NCBI GenBank assembly: GCA_045612365.1
Contig: JAZKYY010000019.1
Location: 1-64,000 of the forward strand
DNA from: RGIG9608 sp045612365
Lineage (GTDB): Bacteria > Bacteroidota > Bacteroidia > Bacteroidales > Paludibacteraceae
Direction: 5' to 3'
DNA length: 64,000 nt
Below the pieces are notes generated by a model, which did no database searches, was not told the DNA's origin, and saw only the letters and a program-made list of their open reading frames with translations. The translations under genes and the position numbers were made by a program. Positions 51,001 through 58,134 of this stretch are shown here, piece by piece; the stretch's first letter is position 1, and each line of letters begins with the position of its first letter.

Positions 51001-51240
51001 GAAACGCTGCAAGGCGAACAAGCGGCCCAAGTATTTGTAAGAGGAGAGAACCTCTGCTTGAAAAATATTCCTGCAGATTATAGTGTTTCGATTTGCGATG
51101 TTCTGGGTCGTGAGTACGTGAAGTCTCCTATTATCGATTCAGATATGACTCTTCCGCTTCCTGCAATGAGAGGAGTGTATGTGGTGAATATATTAGACAA
51201 ACAAAATATATCGGTTCAATCTGTTAAGGTAACAAAGTAA
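45028..51240 (+). CDS. Giant T9SS-exported surface protein with GEVED-type domains
   Basis: 2070 aa from ATG at 45028, which gives a clean signal peptide (KKVKYSFISLLLVVICATVN). An upstream in-frame ATG at 44989 lies inside the promoter. At least four beta-sandwich units carry the GEVED hallmark (F)VDWDGNGAFDD, FVDWNHDGVFERIG, YVDWNKDGNWDEN and FIDYNMNNYFDF. A parallel beta-helix/GLUG-like stretch (FSGTFDGNGHTITFSSN) lies about residues 300-650. The last ~80 residues form a T9SS type A sorting domain (SVSICDVLGREYVKSPII; VYVVNILDKQN). Likely a cell-surface adhesin or matrix protein; ligand unknown. Confidence 0.9.
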   Translation: MKKVKYSFISLLLVVICATVNAQIYTETFHRTFGIPDLGKQLTDVNWAKGAGTFGEIRSGLGTITVEQRGVELYSHANSLSDYGTANGNAFSWFIRDYVDLCDDVIEVVAGQDFSISALGMGDLVPWANGVAFVDWDGNGAFDDHPADMYNMYGYSQAGKVEYAGVAASPLNVKWNFTAPNFTEERLVRIRIRFDEGVNETLAVKKNAIADWAAKSATDGGIPEVTLSQVSETLFQNFWSSSLNRFFPTANGTRGSSADIMLKIVPDPYSGITPQPKETVVGAGSVGATCQSTQGTAITDAAGFNAFMTATSGNYYLANDITLTSLPVSQTTFSGTFDGNGHTITFSSNATATFSGISKDECFYPYGLTDKAIGENMFDVNNLTSNFDKTNYPNRAIAGGFCGVLAKSATIKNVKLVYAADATYKNNATEAPIFGLVAGINKGKIENVSIDVQTGKTVMLQNAGSPTASAFGGITGVLYLGIVKHCAVNIDGTLKHEAASAMQETLTSAFIGRLQVGVVSNVKFSGSGTMYANSSAVSYVRNYMGGIAGMTHTPQGEFCGNQDFDKQLKSWGYDNGTVGLDVNNVILSYRGAMNMSSAADNNNFAYHCRGLLFAEAHDTIVVPNLITQYATAPTIEKEAPADASLTSIPLISKTKGLYNALVPNGQTSVAANNTTPRLMGKVFLYKDARFSGNETKGDKLTNVNVVDAELDWAYEFDPNICTYFSTPYVVATYTGTNANIQGIEAASANVSDLGSAVVKIDPQPETVASPSWTWSETASPVAPDTDAPVCGGGGVPAPTPTAPLLTYCTPNNQAVAPNGQRILGNFTVNGTTITINEESADNSASYRGYKNSEANAIEVKPGQTFTIVGAGSYSWIHVNAFVDWNHDGVFERIGRSPSSDAGGTASFSVTVPNDAAIAYTPLRLMLAWLNVNDACVFNDTQNPCVAVDIVLKVVEDVPVVAPTYPTYCVGTAPNNSDGDHYGINSGYVKVNGTQAFDFTHTASVQDFSDTKVLNVCPGDIITLGVNGGQHLAWSQAIAYVDWNKDGNWDENTEAYEIFNNDNFQDGRYREIDIPVPADVTDGAFCMRICSGEAPAHNSLGGGPCQARKRGKLTTLGVEVACTAVGGDGCAYVANFGNVFAGEVATYDIKLGAGSGATINPEVPDDEYTLNYNDATGILTVTYNVPATPGAVAVDSIGGITKGGDVYRIAVSATVKAAPTVTFRMSDEGGGALSLDMGKTTFIEPRTLAPYKGDLLTAVPVGPTHLVGWYVSTDGGTTFNAVGHTNPDYTYTGTDDAIVEVRFDFDDFEGDFGLARFTDSTNPPFYISSVKATGGIVNIVGANGTDPVTMFADNVEGGEVRWMYKEDARLQTLNPALKPMTHDVTVSLKNGTTIPADARLLCFIDYNMNNYFDFTSSPDGLASGLTANNELVYVGTPNGDTNQTFTFTISNADVTKFGKTRMRFMVATYVDMYGLGPVNHYGNYQPRIDTDGDGVADMEKPLNDNNGNIYSPNDQCHYENYVNVADVTFEVVAYVRYNDKYTIKNGESVRMKNLYIEAQEDATGFHAGQIVFDKKAPYGSLIVEGNIIVRRRIYPDKWHDLAFPIDMQGVGGKDGICAVGANGTLAKLPTTGKHLLYEFDPAGRNQTGGYGGGTKASSDDKFVQNKFYEFAADVPDGFTANDAGADIDGVNSYWIQFHSVDTGFTITPSAAKTAILSYTRDEDAAEYWNRNVFTIYNPFLSNINVNEITASLGWENITWWNAVQGRYTGVSAAETRDMPPYFGYWIQFTEGIGSGTPVEILLGDASRNNYPYADDRVVNFVSKMAPRRSLSAELSDVPDSYTVGIDAAEDASNSTAVSTTIVTLTEEGSIDEFRAGYDMPASLSSSSTTVPEIWSQAGSSAMMFNDVKREEEVVIPMSIRIKESGEYALRLTHTNDSTSQVAVLDKETGAKVELQSDGETSTYLFLADEGDSDRFDLIISKAPKMVTDLDFVETLQGEQAAQVFVRGENLCLKNIPADYSVSICDVLGREYVKSPIIDSDMTLPLPAMRGVYVVNILDKQNISVQSVKVTK

Positions 51241-51292
51241 AAAGGAGTAAAAAAAAAGAGTTGATAGAGAGAACTTAAAGATTATTTGAGTT

Positions 51293-51832
51293 ATGAGTAT
51301 AAAGAGTAAAAAGTTAGTGATTGTGGCGGTTGTTCTTATGTTGGGAGCAACGTGGGGACAAGCGGTTAATTATAGTTTTGCAGAGTCTGGTTCTGCACAG
51401 CAAAGTGCGTCGAGTGTTGATTTTGATATAGACTTTTCGGATACAGGTGGTAGCGTAACTTCTACTTCATCATCTTCGGAAGTGACGTTGTTATCATCTC
51501 AATCTGCAACTTCGACTCCTTCGATTCTTTCGGTTCAAAATGCAGAATCGAATTCCTATTCGGGAACTTCAGGTTCAGCACCATCTACTGCATTTTCTTT
51601 TTCAAGTGGTGGTTCTTCATCAGCAGATTCTGAGGTGAATGTGGTTTCAACTTCTGTGTCAGTTCCTTTTTCTGATTTAGAATTTGCAGGTGCAGGAGGT
51701 CCTGCTAAGTTGCCAGGAAGCGGAGGTCACGAAGAACCTTGGACCCCAATCTCCGATGGACTTTTTGTTTTGCTTGCTTTTGCGTTGGGTTACGTAGGAG
51801 TTCTTCGTAGAAGACGTAGAAAAACTGAATAA
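51293..51832 (+). CDS. Small exported Ser-rich protein with tripartite C-terminal sorting-like signal
   Basis: 179 aa with an N-terminal signal peptide (about 24 residues, LVIVAVVLMLGATWGQA), a low-complexity Ser/Thr/Ala/Gly-rich body, and a C-terminus of WTPISDGLFVLLAFALGYVG followed by VLRRRRRK. That motif-TM-Arg cluster is like PEP/PID-CTERM sorting tails of Bacteroidota. It lies 52 bp after the giant gene in the same orientation, so both are probably co-expressed surface components. No enzyme domain. Confidence 0.75.
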   Translation: MSIKSKKLVIVAVVLMLGATWGQAVNYSFAESGSAQQSASSVDFDIDFSDTGGSVTSTSSSSEVTLLSSQSATSTPSILSVQNAESNSYSGTSGSAPSTAFSFSSGGSSSADSEVNVVSTSVSVPFSDLEFAGAGGPAKLPGSGGHEEPWTPISDGLFVLLAFALGYVGVLRRRRRKTE

Positions 51833-51850
51833 GTAAGAAAAATCTCAATA

Positions 51851-51897
51851 ATAGAAAAAGCGATATGTTATGACATATCGCTTTTTCTATTTTTTTG
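51851..51897. terminator. Strong bidirectional terminator
   Basis: Perfect 18-bp stem with TATG loop (arms 51851-51868 and 51873-51890, core AGAAAAAGCGATATGT) followed by T7. It separates the genes ending at 51832 (plus) and 51907 (minus). Confidence 0.93.
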
Positions 51898-51906
51898 ATA
51901 ATTCTT

Positions 51907-53160
51907 TTATTGAAAATGCTTTTGTTCGGCTTTTACCACTTTGAAAAGTTTGTCGTTGCGTCGGACCACAGAATTGGTTTTTATGGAGAAATAGACTCCT
52001 TTTTCTGCCTTCTCAACTGGCTTCAGGTCTACGCGAATTTCTTTTGCAACGTCTTCATATGCACCTGTGGTTTCTCCAGTAACTAAAATTTCATCGCCTA
52101 CACTAAGGTCTTGCGCTTCGAGCAAAAATTCTGCTACACCGATTTTTGAGAAATAGTTGGTGCACCGCCCAATGTATATTTTTCGTTTTGTAGCTGAAGA
52201 ACCATAGTTTCTGCTCCATTCTCCAAGACGTTGCCCAAGATAATATCCATCCCAAAATCCACGATTGAAGACTGTCTTTAATCGTGTGTCCCAAAGAGCG
52301 ATTTTTTCGTCTGTAAATGAGTTGGAGTTGTATGCTTCAATAGCTTCTTTGTAGCACTCAACAACGGTTTTTACATATTCGGCACTTCTTGCGCGTCCCT
52401 CTATTTTGAAAACTCTCACGCCAGCATCAAGCATTTTGTTGATGAAATGGATGGTTTTCAAATCTTTTGGCGACATGATGTATTGATTCTCAATGTCAAG
52501 TTCTATGTCGCTGTCTTTATCCTTTACGGTGTATCCACGTCGGCATATTTGCATACAAGCACCGCGATTGGCAGAAGCGTTGTGATGATGTAAACTTAGA
52601 TAACATTTACCCGAAACAGCCATACACAAAGCTCCATGACAGAACATCTCTATACGGACAAGTTTTCCGTTTCTTCCACAAATGTTTTCTTCTACAATAT
52701 GTCGGTATATTTCTGCCACTTGTTCGAGGTTTAATTCACGTGCCAAGACAACTACATCGGCAAATTGGGCATAGAATTTGAGCGCTTCTACGTTGGCAAT
52801 GTTTAGCTGTGTGCTGAGGTGAACTTCTACACCTTGAGAGCATGCGTAAGTCATCACAGCAACATCTGCAGCAATGATAGCCGAAACGCCTGCTTTTTTT
52901 GCCTCGTCCACAATTTCACGCATCAACTCCAAGTCCTCGCCATAAATCACCGTGTTTATGGTGAGGTAAGTTTTTATGTTGTTTTCTTGGCAGAGTAAAA
53001 CTATTTTATGTAAATCGTCGGTACTGAAGTTGTTTGACGATCGACTACGCATATTTAACTTTTCAATGCCAAAATAAACCGAATTGGCTCCTGCTTGAAT
53101 AGCAGCACTCAAACTCTCCCACGACCCAACTGGAGCCATTATTTCGTAATCTGTAACCAT
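51907..53160 (-). CDS. Peptidase U32-family protein
   Basis: 417 aa. U32 signature EMFCHGALCMAVSGKCYLS with its Cys ligands, preceded by a TIM-barrel (YEIMAPVGSWESLSAAIQAG; STQLNIANVEALKFY) and followed by VFKIEGRARSAEYVKTVV. Family members such as RlhA and TrhP hydroxylate rRNA/tRNA using prephenate; proteolysis is doubtful. Last gene of the rpoN operon, one base after the patatin stop. Confidence 0.9.
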   Translation of the reverse strand: MVTDYEIMAPVGSWESLSAAIQAGANSVYFGIEKLNMRSRSSNNFSTDDLHKIVLLCQENNIKTYLTINTVIYGEDLELMREIVDEAKKAGVSAIIAADVAVMTYACSQGVEVHLSTQLNIANVEALKFYAQFADVVVLARELNLEQVAEIYRHIVEENICGRNGKLVRIEMFCHGALCMAVSGKCYLSLHHHNASANRGACMQICRRGYTVKDKDSDIELDIENQYIMSPKDLKTIHFINKMLDAGVRVFKIEGRARSAEYVKTVVECYKEAIEAYNSNSFTDEKIALWDTRLKTVFNRGFWDGYYLGQRLGEWSRNYGSSATKRKIYIGRCTNYFSKIGVAEFLLEAQDLSVGDEILVTGETTGAYEDVAKEIRVDLKPVEKAEKGVYFSIKTNSVVRRNDKLFKVVKAEQKHFQ

Positions 53161-53161
53161 T

Positions 53162-53926
53162 TTAATTTTTATCTTTTTTAGTTTCTAATAATTCTTTTGC
53201 TGTTTTGTATCCGAGCGAGAATATCTCTTTTGATTTCTCGGTTTCGAATGTGTCGAAGTGTGCCATATCTGGCGGTTCAATCAAAAAATCGCATAATTCC
53301 TTGTCGTGGACGATATTTGCTTTGAACATAAAGTGATAAGATCTGGCTGCTACGTTGATGATGGAGAGTTTATAGTCATTTGCTACTAGCGGACTAGCAT
53401 TTATCCCAATCAAATAGTCGCAATCATTGCGAATGGTACTCACAGGAAAGTTCTTGAAAACACCTCCGTCTACATAATTCGTGTTGTTAATTTTTCTGGG
53501 ATGAAATAGCACAGGAACACTACAGGATGCAGCAATACAGTCAACCAAGTTGCCTGATGTAAAAGTTTCGCTTCGTCCGTTGTCTAAGTCGGTAGCCACT
53601 ATGCGAAGAGGAATTGGAAGATTTTCTAATCTTTTTGTTCGCAGGTACTTTCTTAAGAAATCTACAAAAGGATCAATGCTAAAGAATCCTTTTGTGGGAA
53701 TCCCAATTTTTGTCCATTGCCGGAAGTTTACATCGGAAAAAAGTTCCCCAATTTGGTCGGGAGAATATCCATCGGAATAAAATGCTCCAACAATGCTACC
53801 TGCACTCACTCCTGACAGAATATTTGGTTTAAGATTATGCTCTTCAAGGGCTTTTAGTACGCCTGCATGGCAAACGCCTTTTATGCCTCCTCCACTCATT
53901 GCTATTCCTATACTCAGTTTGCTCAT
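53162..53926 (-). CDS. Patatin-like phospholipase
   Basis: 254 aa from ATG at 53926; an upstream Met at 53980 lies inside the previous gene and is rejected. Oxyanion loop SGGGIKG (11-17), nucleophile Ser41 in GVSAGS, and Asp in VDGGVFKNFP. Patatins hydrolyse acyl ester bonds of lipids; no signal peptide, so cytoplasmic. The ATG overlaps the upstream stop (ATGA, 53923-53926), indicating translational coupling. Confidence 0.9.
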   Translation of the reverse strand: MSKLSIGIAMSGGGIKGVCHAGVLKALEEHNLKPNILSGVSAGSIVGAFYSDGYSPDQIGELFSDVNFRQWTKIGIPTKGFFSIDPFVDFLRKYLRTKRLENLPIPLRIVATDLDNGRSETFTSGNLVDCIAASCSVPVLFHPRKINNTNYVDGGVFKNFPVSTIRNDCDYLIGINASPLVANDYKLSIINVAARSYHFMFKANIVHDKELCDFLIEPPDMAHFDTFETEKSKEIFSLGYKTAKELLETKKDKN

Positions 53927-54543
53927 ACAAAAATTAGGTTTGAAAGAAATATACAAAAAAATCCTAACAAAAATCCACAAAGGGTTTGACCTAAAGTGTG
54001 TTCTTTAAGTACAATGCGAGCATAAGCAAGTACTCCTGACAGAAGTATGACAATTATAAATATGTTCATGGTATTTACGTTTAACCACAAACTTGTTCCA
54101 AAAATTGTGCCGCAAAGACCTCCTATTCCTGTAAGATGTGCGCTGATTTTCCACCCAAAAGATATCAATGTTAAGAAAAGAATGGAAAACGCGCTTCCGA
54201 TAAGAAGCATTGGGATAAAGGATGGCGTTAAACCAAAAGTGATAAGTAGAACTGCACATAGCATATAACAAAAAAAAACACACAAGAAAGGAATTGTTCT
54301 TTCTTTTTTGTTTGATATGTTGAAGTTGGAAATTTTCTTCTTTTTGTGAAGAAAAAAAATAATGAGTGCAGGAAGCAGTAGGGTAAATATGAATAAAACA
54401 ATTAAAGTAACTGCTTTTTCCTGAGTTGAAAAAAGTAGTTTTAGACTAGAATTAAAAAGAATCAATAGTCCGTAAGTGGTCATGTAAAAGGGATGTAAAA
54501 TTCTCGAAACAAATTCGGCAAAGTGTTTTTCCATTGTGGTCAA
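53923..54543 (-). CDS. PAP2-like integral membrane protein (degenerate)
   Basis: 206 aa (Met at 54543 or 54534) with six TM segments. Late motifs SAHLTGIGGLCGTIFG and ARIVLKEHTLGQTLCGFLLG resemble PAP2 phosphatase motifs 2 and 3 (SGH and Rx5Hx3D) but the first Lys-x6-Arg-Pro motif and the final Asp are missing. It may be a structural or lipid-binding relative rather than an active phosphatase. Overlaps rpoN by 4 nt. Confidence 0.7.
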   Translation of the reverse strand: MTTMEKHFAEFVSRILHPFYMTTYGLLILFNSSLKLLFSTQEKAVTLIVLFIFTLLLPALIIFFLHKKKKISNFNISNKKERTIPFLCVFFCYMLCAVLLITFGLTPSFIPMLLIGSAFSILFLTLISFGWKISAHLTGIGGLCGTIFGTSLWLNVNTMNIFIIVILLSGVLAYARIVLKEHTLGQTLCGFLLGFFCIFLSNLIFV

Positions 54544-56000
54544 ATTTTTTTGCGAAGACGTGCGATAGGAATCCCAAGTTTTTCGCGGTATTTTGCGATT
54601 GTTCGTCGAGCAACGATGTATCCTTTTTCGTGTAACTTTTCTTTGAGTTTATCGTCTGTTATCGGGTTATGTTTGTCTTCTTCTTCTATGCTTTCTTGTA
54701 AAATGCTCATAATTTCTTTGTTGGAGATTTCTGCGCCGTCTTCGGTTCTCATTGTTTCGGAAAAGAAGTATTTTAGCGGGAAAACGCCAAATTCGGTTTG
54801 AACGTATTTGCTATTGCTTACACGCGAAATGGTGGACATATCAAAACCTGAAATGTCAGCAATGTCTTTCAATATCATAGGTTTTAAGTCCGACTCGTTT
54901 CCAGATAAGAAAAACTGTTGTTGATATTTTACTATTGCTTTCATTGTGCTTATCAAGGTCGCATTTCGTTGCTTGATAGAGTCGATGAACCACTTTGCTG
55001 CATCAATTTTTTGTTTGGCAAAAGAAACTGCGTTCTTCATTTCGTTTGTCTGATTCTTTTTGTTGCCTGCAAAATCTTGAATCATGTTAGAATAAACGTT
55101 GCTTACACGTAGGTCTGGAATGTTTTGATTGTTAAGTATTATTTGCAATCGCCCATTTTCGTTGTATACAGCAAAATCGGGAATTATTGTTTGTGATCCA
55201 CTGTCTTCGCCACTATTCCAGGAATTTCCTGGCTTAGGATTCAATTTGAGAATTTCGTCAATGGCTTTGCTAAGCGTTTCGTTTGAAAGGTTAAGCCTTT
55301 TCGCAATCTTGCCATATTGTTTTTTTGTGAACTCATCAAAGAATCTTTCAATAATTGTTTGAGCAAGTTGTTGTTGTTCGGTTTTGTTTCGTTGCTTGAT
55401 TTGTAGAAGCAAGCATTCTTGTAACGTTTGTGCGCCTACTCCAGCAGGATCAAAACTTTGTACAATGTCAAGAGCATTGAGCATCTCTTTCTCGCTTATC
55501 AAAGTTCCAAACTGAAAAGCTAAATCGTCAATCATCGAATCAACAGTTCTTCTCAAGTAGCCTTCGTCATCAATATTTCCGATGATATATTCTGCCAAAG
55601 ATTTTGTTTTACTATCAAAGATTTGAACATTTAATTGGTCAAGCAAATGCTCGCGAAAGGTGTCTTTTGCAGCAAACGGAATGTCCTCATGTTTGTCATC
55701 ACGAGAGTGATTGTTGGCGTAAAGTTTATAGTCGGGAGTATCGTCATCGTCTCCGATGTAATCGTCCCAATTAAAATCTTCAACAGCTTCTGGACTTTCA
55801 CTTGAACCATCGTCTTGAAAATCGTCAGTAACGTCCTCGTCAGAAGTTTCTTTCCCTTCTTCTAGTGCAGGATTTTCTTCTAGTTCTTGCCGGATACGTT
55901 CCTCTAACTCAAGCGTAGGTATTTCAAGCATCTTTATCACCTGAATTTGTTGTGGCGATAACTTCTGCTGCAATTTTTGTTGAAGTTGTTGTTTGAGCAT
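54540..56000 (-). CDS. rpoN: RNA polymerase sigma-54 factor
   Basis: 486 aa. Region I glutamine-rich start (LKQQLQQKLQQKLSPQQIQV, then LEIPTLELEERI), an acidic region II, the core-binding domain (FDPAGVGAQTLQECLLLQI), and the C-terminal HTH with RpoN box ARRTIAKYRE. It directs transcription from -24/-12 promoters with an activator ATPase; none is in the window. Heads a four-gene overlapping operon. Confidence 0.95.
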   Translation of the reverse strand: MLKQQLQQKLQQKLSPQQIQVIKMLEIPTLELEERIRQELEENPALEEGKETSDEDVTDDFQDDGSSESPEAVEDFNWDDYIGDDDDTPDYKLYANNHSRDDKHEDIPFAAKDTFREHLLDQLNVQIFDSKTKSLAEYIIGNIDDEGYLRRTVDSMIDDLAFQFGTLISEKEMLNALDIVQSFDPAGVGAQTLQECLLLQIKQRNKTEQQQLAQTIIERFFDEFTKKQYGKIAKRLNLSNETLSKAIDEILKLNPKPGNSWNSGEDSGSQTIIPDFAVYNENGRLQIILNNQNIPDLRVSNVYSNMIQDFAGNKKNQTNEMKNAVSFAKQKIDAAKWFIDSIKQRNATLISTMKAIVKYQQQFFLSGNESDLKPMILKDIADISGFDMSTISRVSNSKYVQTEFGVFPLKYFFSETMRTEDGAEISNKEIMSILQESIEEEDKHNPITDDKLKEKLHEKGYIVARRTIAKYREKLGIPIARLRKKI

Positions 56001-56023
56001 ATAGAATTTCTATAAAAAACACA

Positions 56024-56053
56024 CAAAAGTATGAAAAAATTGCAACCAACAAA
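56024..56053 (-). promoter_or_regulatory. Promoter of the rpoN operon
   Basis: Minus strand TTTG at 56050-56053 and TACTTTTG at 56024-56031, about 22 bp apart. A 15-bp palindrome TATAGAATTTCTATA (56000-56014) sits at the start codon. Confidence 0.65.
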
Positions 56054-56079
56054 AGAATCTTTTTTCCTCTTTCTATTCG

Positions 56080-56110
56080 TTTGTAACTCATCAGTAATCA
56101 CTATTTTTGC
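56080..56110 (+). promoter_or_regulatory. Promoter of the pdxA run
   Basis: TTTG at 56080-56083 and TATTTTTGC at 56102-56110 (perfect TAnnTTTGC), 22 bp apart; about 20 nt before the ATG. Confidence 0.75.
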
Positions 56111-56130
56111 ATATCAAAAAATAGTAAATC

Positions 56131-57159
56131 ATGAGTTTGATAAAAGTAGGTATTTCGCATGGAGATATCAATGGAATAAGTTACGAGGTAATTCTTAAGA
56201 CCTTGTCGGACAATAGAATATTTGATATTTGTATTCCCATTCTTTACGGTTCGTCAAAAACTATTGCATATTATCGTAAGAGTTTGGAATTGGAAGGTGA
56301 GATTTTTGTTAATGTGATTAAATCGGCTTCGGAAGCTATGCCAAAGCGCATCAATGTAATTAATTGCGTTTCTGATGAGTTGAAGGTGGAAATGGGTGTG
56401 GCGTCAAAAGAGGCAGGAGATGCTGCTTTCTTTGCATTGGAACGTGCAACAGACGATCTTAAAAATAATGAAATAGATACATTGCTAACAGCTCCTATAA
56501 ATAAGGATACTATTCAGTCGGAGAAATTTAATTTTCCAGGTCATACGGAGTATTTGGAACAGAAGTTTGGCGTGCAAGATTCACTGATGTTCTTTGTTAG
56601 TGATTCTTTGAAAATAGCGTTGGTAACAAATCATCTTCCTGTTAGCAAAATTGCAGAAAATGTAACTCAAGAAAAGATTGTACGCAAGTTGCAATTGCTC
56701 AATGAATCTTTGAAAAAAGATTTTATGATTGTGAAACCTCGTATTGCAGTGTTGGCTCTTAATCCTCATGCTGGAGATAATGGTTTGCTTGGTGAGGAGG
56801 AACAGACTGTAATCATTCCTGCGATGAAAACTGTTCAGCAAGAACATAAAATATTTTGCGCAGGACCTTTTGCTGCAGATGGATTTTTTGGATCAAGTGC
56901 AATACAATCTTACGATGCAGTTTTGGCCATGTACCACGATCAAGCATTGGCTCCATTCAAAGCTTTGCAAATGGATTATGGTGTGAATTTTACGGCAGGT
57001 TTACCTATAGTGCGTACTTCGCCAACTCATGGAACAGCGTATGATAAAGTCGGAAAAAATTCTTCGAACGAAAACTCTTTTCGACAAGCGCTTTACAAAG
57101 CGATTGACATTTATAAAACTCGCAAGCGTTACAAAGAATATAGTGCTAATCCATTGTAA
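56131..57159 (+). CDS. pdxA: 4-hydroxythreonine-4-phosphate dehydrogenase
   Basis: 342 aa. VGISHGDINGISYEVILKTL at the start, metal-binding FPGHTEYLE and CAGPFAADGFFG, MYHDQALAPFKAL and the C-terminal RTSPTHGTAYD are PdxA signatures. It oxidises 4-phosphohydroxy-L-threonine in the DXP-dependent vitamin B6 pathway. Usual length. First gene of a six-gene plus-strand run. Confidence 0.94.
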   Translation: MSLIKVGISHGDINGISYEVILKTLSDNRIFDICIPILYGSSKTIAYYRKSLELEGEIFVNVIKSASEAMPKRINVINCVSDELKVEMGVASKEAGDAAFFALERATDDLKNNEIDTLLTAPINKDTIQSEKFNFPGHTEYLEQKFGVQDSLMFFVSDSLKIALVTNHLPVSKIAENVTQEKIVRKLQLLNESLKKDFMIVKPRIAVLALNPHAGDNGLLGEEEQTVIIPAMKTVQQEHKIFCAGPFAADGFFGSSAIQSYDAVLAMYHDQALAPFKALQMDYGVNFTAGLPIVRTSPTHGTAYDKVGKNSSNENSFRQALYKAIDIYKTRKRYKEYSANPL

Positions 57160-57170
57160 CAAGAATAGAT

Positions 57171-58103
57171 ATGAGAACAGAAAAAAGACAAATAAATTCA
57201 CGAAAAGAAAAAGATTTTTCGTTTAAAAAGAAAACTGATTCAACCTCATTCGGTGCAAGAGGAAGTAGAAGAAGAGAAAAATCTTCTCCTTCATCTTTCC
57301 GAAAAAGAGAGGTTCAGAATGAAAATAGCAAGTACAGCAAGAAAAAGCAATTAGAGTATAAAAAGAGAAATACGGATCCTGCAGCACCAGTTCGTTTGAA
57401 TAAATTTCTTGCTAACGCCGGAATTTGCTCTCGTCGCGATGCAGATGTTTACATTGCTTCTGGTGTAGTGAGCGTAAATGGAGAGATTGTAACTTCGTTG
57501 GGGACAAAAGTTTTTCCATACAAAGACAAGGTGTTGTTTCACGATCAGGCTGTGCAAGCAGAGAAAAAAGTGTACATTTTGTTGAATAAACCAAAAGATT
57601 GTGTGACAACGGTTGAAGATGCTCACGCAAAGTTTACGGTGTTGGATTTGGTGCGGGATGCCTGTACCGAACGAATTTATCCAGTAGGAAGATTGGATAA
57701 AAATACTACGGGAGTCCTTTTGCTTACAAATGATGGAGAACTGACAAAAATTCTTACTCATCCAAAGTTTGATAAAAAGAAGATATATCAAGTTACGCTT
57801 GATAAGAATGTCTCTATCGGAGATTTGGAGAAAATAGCAAATGGCCTTATTCTTGAAGATGGAGAAATTCATGCCGATGAAATTGCTTATGTTGATGAAA
57901 ATGATAAAAAAACAATTGGTATTGAGATTCATTCAGGCAGAAATCGGATTGTGAGACGAATTTTTGAACATCTTGGATATAAAGTAATGAAACTTGATCG
58001 TGTGTTTTTTGCGGGATTGACCAAGAAGAATTTGCCAAGAGGTCGTTGGCGTTTTCTTTCGGAAAAGGAAATCAATTTGTTGCGAATGAAAGCTTTTGAA
58101 TAA
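57171..58103 (+). CDS. RluB/RsuA-family pseudouridine synthase with basic N-terminal extension
   Basis: 310 aa. Residues 1-68 are Lys/Arg/Ser-rich and probably disordered RNA-binding. An S4 domain follows (RLNKFLANAGICSRRDADVY) and then the RluB catalytic domain with GRLDKNTTGVLLLTNDGEL (catalytic Asp in GRLD) and HSGRNRIVRRIFEHLGYKV. It isomerises uridine in 23S (RluB-type) or 16S rRNA; the exact site cannot be told from sequence alone. Eleven bases after pdxA. Confidence 0.9.
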   Translation: MRTEKRQINSRKEKDFSFKKKTDSTSFGARGSRRREKSSPSSFRKREVQNENSKYSKKKQLEYKKRNTDPAAPVRLNKFLANAGICSRRDADVYIASGVVSVNGEIVTSLGTKVFPYKDKVLFHDQAVQAEKKVYILLNKPKDCVTTVEDAHAKFTVLDLVRDACTERIYPVGRLDKNTTGVLLLTNDGELTKILTHPKFDKKKIYQVTLDKNVSIGDLEKIANGLILEDGEIHADEIAYVDENDKKTIGIEIHSGRNRIVRRIFEHLGYKVMKLDRVFFAGLTKKNLPRGRWRFLSEKEINLLRMKAFE

Positions 58104-58134
58104 AATTTTAGTAAAAAATATAAATGTAGAACAA

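Noticed and set aside
58104..58134. SAH riboswitch upstream of ahcY
   Set aside because: Only 31 bp are available and no pseudoknot-type pairing is seen.
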